A DNA stretch of 64,000 nt from SG8-32-3 sp964514055 (GTDB lineage: Archaea; Thermoproteota; Bathyarchaeia; Bathyarchaeales; Bathycorpusculaceae): assembly GCA_964514055.1 (NCBI GenBank), contig CAZEPB010000002.1, positions 62,001 through 126,000 on the forward strand. The letters run 5' to 3'. Below the pieces are notes generated by a model. It ran no database searches. It was not told where the DNA came from and was given only the letters and a program-made list of their open reading frames with translations. Positions 16,761 to 25,436 of the stretch are shown piece after piece. The position numbers and the translations under genes are program-made. Numbering within the stretch: position 1 is the first letter of the stretch; each line of letters starts with the position of its first letter.

Positions 16761-17880
16761 AACACTCACCCGCAATCCACAAGCTAAAGAATTCTGTTCT
16801 GAATAAATCCTTTTCAACATCCGAGGTTATTTTGTACCCCATACTTTCAACGTTTATTATTGCTACACCTCTTTTTTTAAATTCATACGCAGTTAGCAAA
16901 GCTCCAATTGATATAAGCTTACTAGATGATGCTGATAGTACTATTTGGCACTCACCAATAGCTGCAAATGCGTTTTGATAATTGTCTATTGTTCTACATA
17001 ACTGAGCGTAAACTTCAAAAGGGTTCCTTTCATGCCCGTAAAGGACGTTCTTTGGGTCAATTAGTAATCTATCAAATAAGAGTCTACGATACTCCAAGAT
17101 TAAATTGTCACCTCTACGCGGGTCTTTGCTCGGCATTGGGATTAGGGGGGTAATCTCATCAGCTTTCACTTTGTCTGCAATTGTAACAAGTTGCTTCTCT
17201 TGATTTTCTCCAATTATTGGAATCCAAATCTTAATTTTGTTGGCATGCGTTACTGATTGAAGTTCACCAGTAAATCCACGAACATAAGAAGCGTCTTCAG
17301 CAATTCCATCCGCACTTATCGCACGATCAATATCTACGTTTTCGCATACGATCACATGTAAATTAATAGGTTTGTTTTCTTTTCTCATTAAATCAACGAT
17401 TGTTAGAACTTTTCCAATTAAAGGAAAGTAAATTCCACGTGGAAGAGCACTTATATCAATTATTATATCAGAATAACCTTTAAGCTCGTCAGAATCTGAA
17501 ATAACACTAAAAGCTTCGCTTGAGCCAATTCGTCTACTTCCATCCTCTGATATCATTCTAACTCTCTTATTGATTCTTATACTTCCTTCTGGTATTAGAC
17601 TTTTTAATTTGTCTTCGTTTTTCTCGACCAAATCGTGGTAGTTTAATGAAGGAGAATTTGGTCCCTCATCAAGTTCTATAGTTAAATAATCCCGACGACC
17701 TTTGCCTGCTGCCGACAAAATTTTCTCGTACCCTAGACATGACCGCGAATCAAAGCCTAATCCAGAGACGTAAAGGATATCTCTAACCTTTTGGCTCAAG
17801 TACTCTCTCCAAAATAATTGAAACTGTTTCCCTTGTACCATGAAATAATTCTTCCATCGTAATTTCATGCCAAAACTCAT
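16753..17880 (-). CDS. Two-lobed Rossmann-like protein of unknown function (cassette gene 4)
   Basis: No named family recognised with certainty. The 375-residue protein has repeated beta-strand/glycine-loop units suggestive of Rossmann-like folds: ILYVSGLGFDSRSCLGYEK near residue 35, the strongly patterned DIIIDISALPRGIYFPL near 138-155, and CQIVLSASSSKLISIGALL near 310. This looks like a sensor or nucleotide-binding protein more than a classical enzyme. Its ATG overlaps the ATPase stop as ATGA, and its own stop overlaps the kinase start, so it is made in step with them. A role as ligand sensor or partner of the ATPase is inference from position. Confidence 0.6.
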   Translation of the reverse strand: MSFGMKLRWKNYFMVQGKQFQLFWREYLSQKVRDILYVSGLGFDSRSCLGYEKILSAAGKGRRDYLTIELDEGPNSPSLNYHDLVEKNEDKLKSLIPEGSIRINKRVRMISEDGSRRIGSSEAFSVISDSDELKGYSDIIIDISALPRGIYFPLIGKVLTIVDLMRKENKPINLHVIVCENVDIDRAISADGIAEDASYVRGFTGELQSVTHANKIKIWIPIIGENQEKQLVTIADKVKADEITPLIPMPSKDPRRGDNLILEYRRLLFDRLLIDPKNVLYGHERNPFEVYAQLCRTIDNYQNAFAAIGECQIVLSASSSKLISIGALLTAYEFKKRGVAIINVESMGYKITSDVEKDLFRTEFFSLWIAGECYD

Positions 17881-19799
17881 ATGCTTCCACCCTGAAAAAG
17901 AGTTTTTTCTGGACTTTTAATGAATGATAAAAGGCTAGAGATGCGAGTTTTTCTCCAACCTCCATAGTTTAATGGTAATCCAAAATGTACACACAAAAGC
18001 CTGTTCAAATAGAAGACAGTTAATATCCGCCCTTTTTTTCCCTGCCTATATTCCGCATGTTCTTCAAGAAAATTTTGAGAAACACAAATTTTCAAGACTT
18101 CTTTTAAAGGTGAGTAGATTGATTTCTCTCCAGAGTTTACCATTCTATTGATTTCGGTTTCCAGAACACCTATACCTGTAACACCCTCGTAGGACGCAGC
18201 TTTTCTGAAAGTCTGCTTTTTGCAAATATCTCGAATAGCCGTCAACAATGAAATAACCTCACCGCTCCTAGACACGGTATTAGGGATAGTGCTCCAAACT
18301 TCTTTTGCCACTCGTCGCAGGATTTCTTCTTGTCGTTTTGCACTTAAAGTATATCTTCTATTTAACCACACAGAGGAAATTGCTTCTTCAAAAAGGTCTC
18401 CAGCCAAATGTATAAACTGTTCTACATTAAAAGAAGCAGCTTGTACCAAACGAGAAAAGCCAAAATAATATGGAATATGAAATTCTTGGGAAAGCAAGAA
18501 TTCACTAATTGATTTAATCCCAGCATCTAACTGTACTTCTTCGCTAGGTATGGGTTCGTTGAATAACCTTCTTTGGTATCTACGCTCAACTAGTATTTCT
18601 AAAGCACGCCAACTCACTGCCTTTTCTTTGCATCCTCCTCTAGTATTTTCAATTTTTTCTATCCAAAGATCAAAGGTTTTGTCCTTCCCTAATTTTTCTC
18701 TTAATCTCTTGGAAATTATTTCAATCGCTTCAGAATATTTCTTTTCTAAAGATCTGCGATCGCTGGTATGGGTTAAGCAAGCCTCAAAAGTGTTGAATTG
18801 CATACGTTGAGAGTCTTTGGCCAATCTAGTCCGGCGATCCGCGATTTCTCTTAACCATGATTCGAAACGCTTTTTTTTCCCTAAACTCCGCTTTCTCCAA
18901 AAGTTCTCCAGGTTAATAGTTTCACCATATTCTCTGCCGAGTTTAGTACCTGTGGAAAACAACTCTGCTGAGGAAAGCGCCTCCATCCTTTTTGCTGTCC
19001 ATATGTTAATTGGTTGCCTACTTTCTGTTAGAACCTTTTCTAGCCTTTTCCTTTGATCTAAACTCAGTTTTTCCAAATCATCAAGCAGTAACAATACCTT
19101 TTTATCAAATAATTTATTGTTTATGTATATTCCATTTGGTTGGAATAAATTCAGGCTAAAAAGTGTGTCATTTCCCTCTATTTTACTCTCTTGCTGAGGT
19201 ACGAAACTATCGATAATTTGAAGAATTGACATTTCATTTTCAGTTGCCCAATCATATAGATACTGGCCGTTACAGGGTAATTTTATTTGAGGATGGACCG
19301 AAGATGGCTTTGGGTTGACAAATTTAAGCCGACTGAGGTCTTCAGGATATGACAGCTCAAATAACTCTGATAGCCCTCTTAGTCCTGCGATGATTATTCT
19401 GCTATTTAGAAGTGATAAGAAAAACCGAATTTTTTGACCTGTTGTCAAATCAAGATCTTCTAACAAATCATAGTTTTGATTGAAGGATAAGAAAAGACCT
19501 AGAATATTTGGACCTTCATCTGAAAAGACGTTGAGCATTTTCAGTCTGTTGTATAGCTCCTTATACTCTTCCAAATCCCTTCTTTCATTAAGTAGAAGTA
19601 ATAGCCGAGGCTCAAATAATCTGAAAAGAGAAGTTTTTCCCCCTCCTGGAGAACTCGTAAAAGGATGTACAAGAGGTCTGTTAATAATATCATCGGATAG
19701 AATATCCAGAATTCCTGGACCAAACAGGTTTAAAAAAGTCTCGTCGTACCTTATTCTTTCAGCATCTCTTAGTATGAATGGGTTTCTTGGAGCACTCAT
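17877..19799 (-). CDS. AAA/STAND-like P-loop ATPase (cassette gene 3)
   Basis: The Walker A is SSPGGGKTSLF (GGGKTS at about 52-57), and the Walker B is VLLLLDDLEKL near residue 240. An arginine-rich region follows (GREYGETINLENFWRKR), as in ORC/Cdc6-like AAA+ proteins. The last third is helical and may include winged-helix segments. The Walker A first position is not Gly, which is common in ORC-like and STAND-type ATPases. ATG at 19799, one base after the stop of the PRTase gene, is preferred over a TTG at 19859 inside that gene. It would be the signal-transducing or assembly ATPase of the cassette. Length 640 residues. Confidence 0.7.
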   Translation of the reverse strand: MSAPRNPFILRDAERIRYDETFLNLFGPGILDILSDDIINRPLVHPFTSSPGGGKTSLFRLFEPRLLLLLNERRDLEEYKELYNRLKMLNVFSDEGPNILGLFLSFNQNYDLLEDLDLTTGQKIRFFLSLLNSRIIIAGLRGLSELFELSYPEDLSRLKFVNPKPSSVHPQIKLPCNGQYLYDWATENEMSILQIIDSFVPQQESKIEGNDTLFSLNLFQPNGIYINNKLFDKKVLLLLDDLEKLSLDQRKRLEKVLTESRQPINIWTAKRMEALSSAELFSTGTKLGREYGETINLENFWRKRSLGKKKRFESWLREIADRRTRLAKDSQRMQFNTFEACLTHTSDRRSLEKKYSEAIEIISKRLREKLGKDKTFDLWIEKIENTRGGCKEKAVSWRALEILVERRYQRRLFNEPIPSEEVQLDAGIKSISEFLLSQEFHIPYYFGFSRLVQAASFNVEQFIHLAGDLFEEAISSVWLNRRYTLSAKRQEEILRRVAKEVWSTIPNTVSRSGEVISLLTAIRDICKKQTFRKAASYEGVTGIGVLETEINRMVNSGEKSIYSPLKEVLKICVSQNFLEEHAEYRQGKKGRILTVFYLNRLLCVHFGLPLNYGGWRKTRISSLLSFIKSPEKTLFQGGSI

Positions 19800-19800
19800 A

Positions 19801-20901
19801 TTAAACACTGTGTCGGTTAACTCTTGGAAAGATCCCCTTGTATTCTCTTTTAGGTTCAAACCATAGGAGCGGAATTGAGTTATTGGGTGTATTATGATTC
19901 AAGATCAAAGGTAAAGCACATTCATTAAATCCCAGATACGGCCTGTCGTGTTTACCTTTTTTATAGCTATCAGTGATTATTGATTCGTCAAAATATTTTT
20001 CAAGTAGTTTAAGAAATTCTTTGTCTCTTTCTCCATTTACTTTTACAGAATCAGGCAACAAACAAACAGATTTGACCTTAAATGGAATTTTACCAAACAG
20101 CTCAGTTCCAATCTTACGTAAATATGTACACGCTTCTTCTGTTGCTATATAAAGAATCAGATGCACCCTAAGATCGGAGTGATCGAAAAGAGAATATGCA
20201 TCACCATTCTTATTACATGCAATATTAAAAAAATTGGCGAGTTTCCCTTTGAATTCCAAATTTTCTCGTCTAAGATAACTAATGCCACTTGCCGAAAAAT
20301 CATCTAAAAGAAACACATTATTGAATGTGAAATTTTTCTTATCCAGCTCAATATTTAATTTATTAAGTCGTTCTTTTAATTTGTCTATCGTTTTCTGCGC
20401 CCGGTCTTTTTGGATTTCATGAGTTCGCAATATCTGTTCGTTACTTAGATTTGGGTTACTTCGTCTGAAAAGACCAATGTGAGCACCGTCACTTAGACCC
20501 AAAAATATACTACGGTACTCGGCGACTTCGAACTCTTGGCTTTCCAAAATTTTATTGACATGCCATTCAGGGATATCTTGTTCTTTTGAAACATGATGTA
20601 TTAATATTTGCTTAATGCAATCAGGATAAGACATATCTATACAATGTTCCAGTTCATCATCCGAAATATATATGAGGCGATGTTTTATGAATCGATATGC
20701 TTCAACCCGTTCTTCCTTATTCTTAAATTGAGAAAGCCACATTGCTAAACTTTCAAAAAAATGCATTCCTTGAAAAAAAGGTTGATATTCATCATACTTA
20801 AATGCAGCTAAAAACAATAAATCAGGTCGCTCTTTTGCTATGTCTTCTGGGTTCCACTGCATCGTTTTCGCTAGAATCTGTCCAACTAAATTTTCGTTCA
20901 C
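19801..20901 (-). CDS. Phosphoribosyltransferase-like protein (cassette gene 2)
   Basis: VFLLDDFSASG at residues 196-206 matches the PRPP-binding loop of type I phosphoribosyltransferases (hydrophobic stretch, two acidic residues, small-residue loop). A second conserved-looking block near the C terminus, GFNECALPLILNHNTPNN followed by PLLW, would shape the base pocket. The N-terminal 190 residues are helical and of unknown role. PRTase-like domains of this shape have been noted in predicted conflict systems, from general recollection and not checked. GTG at 20901 lies two bases after the stop of the SIS-HAD gene with GGGGGTTAGAG upstream. Substrate unknown. Confidence 0.7.
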   Translation of the reverse strand: MNENLVGQILAKTMQWNPEDIAKERPDLLFLAAFKYDEYQPFFQGMHFFESLAMWLSQFKNKEERVEAYRFIKHRLIYISDDELEHCIDMSYPDCIKQILIHHVSKEQDIPEWHVNKILESQEFEVAEYRSIFLGLSDGAHIGLFRRSNPNLSNEQILRTHEIQKDRAQKTIDKLKERLNKLNIELDKKNFTFNNVFLLDDFSASGISYLRRENLEFKGKLANFFNIACNKNGDAYSLFDHSDLRVHLILYIATEEACTYLRKIGTELFGKIPFKVKSVCLLPDSVKVNGERDKEFLKLLEKYFDESIITDSYKKGKHDRPYLGFNECALPLILNHNTPNNSIPLLWFEPKREYKGIFPRVNRHSV

Positions 20902-20903
20902 CT

Positions 20904-22823
20904 CTAACCCCCTCTAAGAATGTTCATATCAAATTTTGCTTCCCCATTTCTACTATGAATTGCCTTCAAATAATCTTCAGCAGCTTGTGTACATCTATGT
21001 CCAGCTGGAGCCAAGTTCCAACAAGTGTTGGGATTAGGAGAAACAGTATCTACACTTAGTGAATTCTGAACACTTAGGAGGTAAAAATCGTTTCCAGGCC
21101 ACTTGCCTTTATCCCCTATACACAATATTGAATTAGTTTTTTGATTGTTGCGATTTTGAATCTCTATTAAAACATTTAATTTACTGACTTTTGGAGCTAG
21201 AACGTCAATAGAATGATCAGATTCAAGAATCTGAATTGTTCTTAAATCATCCTTATTTTCCACTATATTTCGCAAGTACTGACTTAGCTCCTTGATAGAA
21301 TGATTTCTCTTCGGGGTGAAAGTAATTTGATTTGGACGACATTCTGACTTTGAAATAAGATTGAAGTATCCATTATTACTTAAATGATCCATCAACAATT
21401 TAAGCTTTGGTTCTATTGCTTCGCTCTTGTTAGGTCTTGTCAAATCATTTAATAGTCCTATGTCTGAACCATTGTAATAGCCAATTAGCATTTTTGACCA
21501 ATATCTCTTAGGTATCATTTTTTGTAGATCGTTCCTGACTGACTTCCCACGACCGGTAGCTATGCCAATAGAAATATCGCCGTCTAATAACCTAGTCAAA
21601 TGCCCTCCAATTGTTCCTGATATTCCCTCATATCTCTTTTTTGTGTTGCAAAGCGTGCCATCATAATCGAAGACTACCGAATGGTAAGTGTTTGTTTCCA
21701 GATTTTTTACAAATTTGTTACATGCCTTAATCCAGAAATCAATAATTTCATTGTCCATAAAAAAGTTAGGTGGAATTTTTCTTTTTATGGCTCTAATTAG
21801 AAAAGGATTACTTCGTTTTACAAGGGGGATTCGATTTCTGAATAAATCAGAAGGAACGGTAAGGTGGTACAGTTTCCTACCAAAGGTAGGGACACGTGGT
21901 TGCCCAGGATCAACATCATGATATTCACCAAAAACACCCACTAAATACATAGCTTTAACAAGTAGGGACAGAGCGCCAACAGACCCATTAAGTTTGGTCG
22001 TTAACCTAATGATTGGGACGTCCTTAGGTATTAATTCCAAGTGTTTCTCTGCTAGCCTTTTATCTTCAGGTGAGATTAATGCAAGTACACCCGATTCGCT
22101 AGGCCACTTCGCTAACCAGTAATGTCTTCCATGTGCAAAATTACGATAATCGGCTAGCCGCACATTGCATAATGCGGACTCTGTGAATTTAGACTCTAAA
22201 TCAAAAGCAGCAGGTTTTCCCCATTTACCGTGCAACACAATTAAGGTTCTTTTTCGCACTAATGGATTTAATTGTGTCTTCAGACATGAATACAGCTCTT
22301 GAGAACTATATTCGATTAAAGTATTAAACGAGATAGGAAGCCGATCACCCGGGAAAAATTCTTCTTGTGTCCGGAGTAAAACAAGGAAAAACGTAAGAAG
22401 GGAATTAGTTGCAAGAAAACCGTCTTTCTTAGATGGAGGTTCGAATTCACATAAATGTGCAAATCTAAATTTATTCACAATTTTTCCGATAGCGCTTCCT
22501 TTTTTCGTACACAAAACTAATAATTGTCGTGCTTCATTTCTTATTGCATTCTTTACAGCCAGCAATACGTCAGAGTTTCCTCCTTTTGCAGTGAAGAGTA
22601 TTACAGAAGTATTTTGGATGTTGATGTCAGCCGTAATGAACTCTAACGGCGTTAAATATTGTGCATGCATTCCTAGCTCTTGGTGAAGCAGAGACGTAAA
22701 TATCGCTGCAGTAAAGGAACCGCCCGAGCCTACAGCAATCAATGGAAGAGTACCAGACAAACTACGAAAGGCAGTTAAGCTGCTAATATCAGTAGTTAGA
22801 CCCCAGTTATATGTCAAAGGCAT
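20904..22823 (-). CDS. SIS-domain plus HAD phosphatase fusion protein (cassette gene 1)
   Basis: The first half holds tandem sugar-isomerase (SIS) lobes: LIAVGSGGSFTAAIF near residue 25 and VILFTAKGGNSDVLLA near 90 in lobe one, then LIVLHGKWGKPAAFDLESKF in lobe two. The second half is a HAD phosphatase, with nucleophile motif VFDYDGTLCN near residue 390, motif II IATGRGK, and the final acidic motif ILCIGDKGKWPGND. Together they could isomerise or bind a sugar phosphate and then dephosphorylate a product. ATG at 22823 has AAAGGAAA about 9 bases upstream, better than a TTG at 22856. It is the first gene of the five-gene operon; a 690-base non-coding region precedes it. Confidence 0.78.
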   Translation of the reverse strand: MPLTYNWGLTTDISSLTAFRSLSGTLPLIAVGSGGSFTAAIFTSLLHQELGMHAQYLTPLEFITADINIQNTSVILFTAKGGNSDVLLAVKNAIRNEARQLLVLCTKKGSAIGKIVNKFRFAHLCEFEPPSKKDGFLATNSLLTFFLVLLRTQEEFFPGDRLPISFNTLIEYSSQELYSCLKTQLNPLVRKRTLIVLHGKWGKPAAFDLESKFTESALCNVRLADYRNFAHGRHYWLAKWPSESGVLALISPEDKRLAEKHLELIPKDVPIIRLTTKLNGSVGALSLLVKAMYLVGVFGEYHDVDPGQPRVPTFGRKLYHLTVPSDLFRNRIPLVKRSNPFLIRAIKRKIPPNFFMDNEIIDFWIKACNKFVKNLETNTYHSVVFDYDGTLCNTKKRYEGISGTIGGHLTRLLDGDISIGIATGRGKSVRNDLQKMIPKRYWSKMLIGYYNGSDIGLLNDLTRPNKSEAIEPKLKLLMDHLSNNGYFNLISKSECRPNQITFTPKRNHSIKELSQYLRNIVENKDDLRTIQILESDHSIDVLAPKVSKLNVLIEIQNRNNQKTNSILCIGDKGKWPGNDFYLLSVQNSLSVDTVSPNPNTCWNLAPAGHRCTQAAEDYLKAIHSRNGEAKFDMNILRGG

Positions 22824-22856
22824 GCGTTCAATTTCCTTTAGGTAATTCTTGCCCAA

Positions 22857-23402
22857 ACTTCACAACCAACTAGAAACTAATATGGTTAAAAGGACTTTAT
22901 AATTGGTATGTGACCCATGCTCTGGCTCCATCCGTTGATAGTCTGCATTTTGCTCTGTTTCTAGAGAAACACTTTGGCAAGAATGCTAATTTGAGGAAAA
23001 TCATTATTTACATTTAACCAATAAAACCCTGCATGAAACGAAATTAGTCCAATTTCATCTAAGTTAACTTAGCATCTTACGCAGTATAACCACTAAAATA
23101 ACTATTTTTGGCACAAATAAATAGTCAAAAACAAATCATAAACTAGAAGTGAACCTTAATCTATAAAACATCGTGAAAAGCTTCTTAGAAAAACTAAAAA
23201 AGGTTACTTAGAATGAAGGCTTTTTGTTTGTTTAGGATGGACAACGACTACCACTACCATAAGAAAAATTTTGGCAAGTCAAATAAAATCAATGTTAAAA
23301 ATGGGTTTTTTAACCTTAACTTAAAAAACCGATAAGTTAGGATTCTTGGACTAAAATTTAATTTCCTTCCTTTTATACCAGCTTCCAGGTCATTGGGGAA
23401 AA
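22857..23402. other. Non-coding leader region upstream of the cassette
   Basis: AT-rich with no convincing gene. A 40-codon ORF from ATG at 23214 (+) lacks a ribosome-binding site and looks like chance. The promoter of the minus-strand cassette must lie near the 22.86-22.95 kb end; GGACTTTATAATTGG on the plus strand near 22893-22907 holds a TATA-like ATTATAAAG on the minus strand. Confidence 0.35.
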
Positions 23403-23527
23403 CAGCAGACTTGGTGAATATCGCTGCTAACTTTTTGTAGGGGAGAAACAGATAAGCAGACCATCATAGAGGTCTTAATCTTTTCATTTCCTACCCTCTA
23501 AGATAAGTCTGGTTTCTCCCTCCTTTT
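23403..23527 (+). ncRNA. Candidate structured RNA with two stem-loops and a U-tract
   Basis: A TATA-like TTTTATACC at 23371-23379 precedes a stem AGCAG/CTGCT (23404-23408 with 23424-23428). The main stem GGGAGAAAC (23441-23449) pairs with GTTTCTCCC (23512-23520). Inside it TAGAGG can pair with CCTCTA, and AGATAAG occurs twice. TTTTT at 23523-23527 gives a terminator-like end. No known RNA family recognised; the strand is inferred from the U-tract and the TATA position. Confidence 0.45.
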
Positions 23528-23550
23528 TACAACAATGAATATTTTCAAAT

Positions 23551-24012
23551 TTATTTCAAGTCTTTAATTCTTTTTATTGTCTCTTCAAAGTCTAGCCACT
23601 TTGGTATATTGGCTATTTGATTCGTAATTTCTTCAATTTGAATAATTGGCTTTATCTCAGCGTTTAATCTTCTTCGGCGTTCTTCCGCTGTAAGGTTAAA
23701 GAAAACCCATAAACAAGCATTTGAATTATCTGGGCTAACTCTAAATTCGTAGAGTTCAAAACCAAAAGGAATGTTAATGTTGTGCTCTGTAACTGGAATA
23801 GGCTTAGCAATTCCAAGTTCAGCTAATAAGTCTAAACCTGACTTGACTAACTTCTCCCAATTACCCGTTTTCTCGATAATACTTGTCACGTTTCTTTCAT
23901 CTTCTTCGGTGATATCGAAATAACCCGTTCGCACTCTGCATCTAACAGTTTCTCCTCTCATCATTTCAAAATCACAAAATTTGTATTTCCCGAAAGTAAA
24001 TTCTTGGGGCAT
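23551..24012 (-). CDS. Hypothetical protein
   Basis: The protein has 153 residues from ATG at 24012 (an in-frame GTG at 24021 would add three). It opens with a beta-rich segment (EFTFGKYKFCDFEMMRGETVRCRVR), continues with helical stretches (DERNVTSIIEKTGNWEKLVK), has a central strand region FGFELYEFRV, and ends in an amphipathic helix EETIKRIKDLK. No signal peptide, membrane helix or catalytic motif is visible. It is divergent from the TIR gene with about 107 bases between them, so they may share a control region. No family recognised. Confidence 0.6.
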   Translation of the reverse strand: MPQEFTFGKYKFCDFEMMRGETVRCRVRTGYFDITEEDERNVTSIIEKTGNWEKLVKSGLDLLAELGIAKPIPVTEHNINIPFGFELYEFRVSPDNSNACLWVFFNLTAEERRRRLNAEIKPIIQIEEITNQIANIPKWLDFEETIKRIKDLK

Positions 24013-24119
24013 AGGAACCACTAAAAGAAGCCTTAGTTATCTAGTTTTATAAATTTATATGTTTAATTAATGAATCGATAAGTTTTTCTTCCCATAATAC
24101 TATTAGCTGTTGACCTGAA

Positions 24120-24971
24120 ATGTCATCAGAAAAGCGATATTACCATGTTCAATTGAAATATACAGAACCCCAAAAAACAGGGATGGGAACACTTACTTCT
24201 TACCCAAAAACTGAACAAGAGTTTGATTTGTCAGAAGAGGATGCAACTGAATTGGGCGAGCAATATTCTAAAGGATGTATTCTTTTCAAAGGGAAGTGGA
24301 TTGAGGTATCAAATATTGAAGAGATTGAAATTCGAGAAACAACAGCGAAATCAAACACGCTATGGGGAAGTTCAGTTTTTCAATCTTCAACGGCAAACGT
24401 TGTAACAAGACGTTTCATAAAATCACCACCTAGAAAAGGCTCTGCTGCTCCTCAGCCTATTAGTGAATCCGCTAAAATAGTAACACAGGCAAAAAGTAAA
24501 GATGTTTTTATTGTTCACGGCAATGACTATGAACCACTGAAAGAGCTAAAAACGATGCTTTATGATTTAGGTCTAAATCCCATAGTTTTACATGAACAAC
24601 CAAGTGGAAGTAAGACGGTGGTTGAGAAGCTCGAACACTACTCAGATGTTGGTTATGCGTTTGTAATTCTGACTCCTGATGATATGGGTTGTTCAGGTAA
24701 TGAATTAAGAAAAGCCATCATTGCTCAGTATCCTATGGAAAAAATATTGAGCATGTTTAGAAATAGAGCAAGACAGAATGTTGTTCTAGAATTTGGTTAT
24801 TTTATCAATAAATTAGGTCGTTCTCGAGTTTGTTGTTTATACAAAGGTGACGTAGAATTACCATCGGATATGCAAGGAATTGTGTATATTCCTTTTCGCA
24901 ACTCTGTTGAAGAAGTTCGAGTAAGAATAATGAAAGAACTCAAACAGGCTAAATATGATGTAAGAATCTAA
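24120..24971 (+). CDS. TIR-like nucleotide-binding effector (PF10137-type)
   Basis: The C-terminal half is the TIR-like domain found in CBASS/Pycsar-type effectors. DVFIVHGNDYEPLKEL starts it near residue 128, HEQPSGSKTVVEK and SDVGYAFVILTPDD follow, and RARQNVVLEFGYFINKLGR holds the likely catalytic glutamate. Such domains cleave NAD+ when activated, killing or stalling infected cells. The N-terminal 100 residues form a separate domain (HVQLKYTEPQKTGMGTL and an acidic FDLSEEDATELGEQY) that may sense the trigger. No cyclase gene is adjacent, so this is not an obvious CBASS locus. ATG at 24120 is supported by full alignment of the visible domain. A small coiled-coil gene follows. Confidence 0.82.
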   Translation: MSSEKRYYHVQLKYTEPQKTGMGTLTSYPKTEQEFDLSEEDATELGEQYSKGCILFKGKWIEVSNIEEIEIRETTAKSNTLWGSSVFQSSTANVVTRRFIKSPPRKGSAAPQPISESAKIVTQAKSKDVFIVHGNDYEPLKELKTMLYDLGLNPIVLHEQPSGSKTVVEKLEHYSDVGYAFVILTPDDMGCSGNELRKAIIAQYPMEKILSMFRNRARQNVVLEFGYFINKLGRSRVCCLYKGDVELPSDMQGIVYIPFRNSVEEVRVRIMKELKQAKYDVRI

Positions 24972-25019
24972 GGGTAGGGCAGTTGTCATAATAATGTGGA
25001 CTGCAAAAGCTGAAAGGAG

Positions 25020-25280
25020 ATGGTTGTATACTTGATAATGTTTGATAATAGACCTTGGAAGGAATTAAATGATGAGATTGCAAAACTGAGTGAGGAATAT
25101 GCAAGATTAAAGAATAGACCTAAACCATTTGAAACTGAAACTGAGAAAGAAGTGAGAGAAGACCAGTTTAGAAAAGACAGACATGAAAAATGGGCAGAGT
25201 TTGATTCTTTTAAAGCTGATTTTGAAAAAAAGAGAGAATACATTCTGAAATTGAAGCAAGAAATCGAAAACAAAAGCTAA
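25020..25280 (+). CDS. Small charged coiled-coil protein downstream of the TIR gene
   Basis: An 86-residue, highly charged helical protein (NDEIAKLSEEYARLKNRP, then FEKKREYILKLKQEIENK) likely to form a coiled coil. It follows the TIR gene by 48 bases on the same strand. AAAGGAG abuts the ATG at 25020 too closely, so translation may start at TTG 25032 or ATG 25038, giving 82 or 80 residues. It could be a regulator or inhibitor of the TIR effector, by position only. Confidence 0.55.
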   Translation: MVVYLIMFDNRPWKELNDEIAKLSEEYARLKNRPKPFETETEKEVREDQFRKDRHEKWAEFDSFKADFEKKREYILKLKQEIENKS

Positions 25281-25436
25281 AATCTTCTGATTCTGAAGAT
25301 TTATTAACATATCAAAGCGCTAAATAGCACGTGCCAAGTATTCCGCCTATCCATGAAATATCAAAAAGAGCGAATAAGTGAAAACCACTGCAACGATGAT
25401 TTGGTAAAGGTTTCTATTGAATAGGACATTTGTCAA

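Noticed and set aside
23214..23336. 40-codon ORF between the cassette and the RNA candidate
   Set aside because: No ribosome-binding site, low-complexity composition, no domain.
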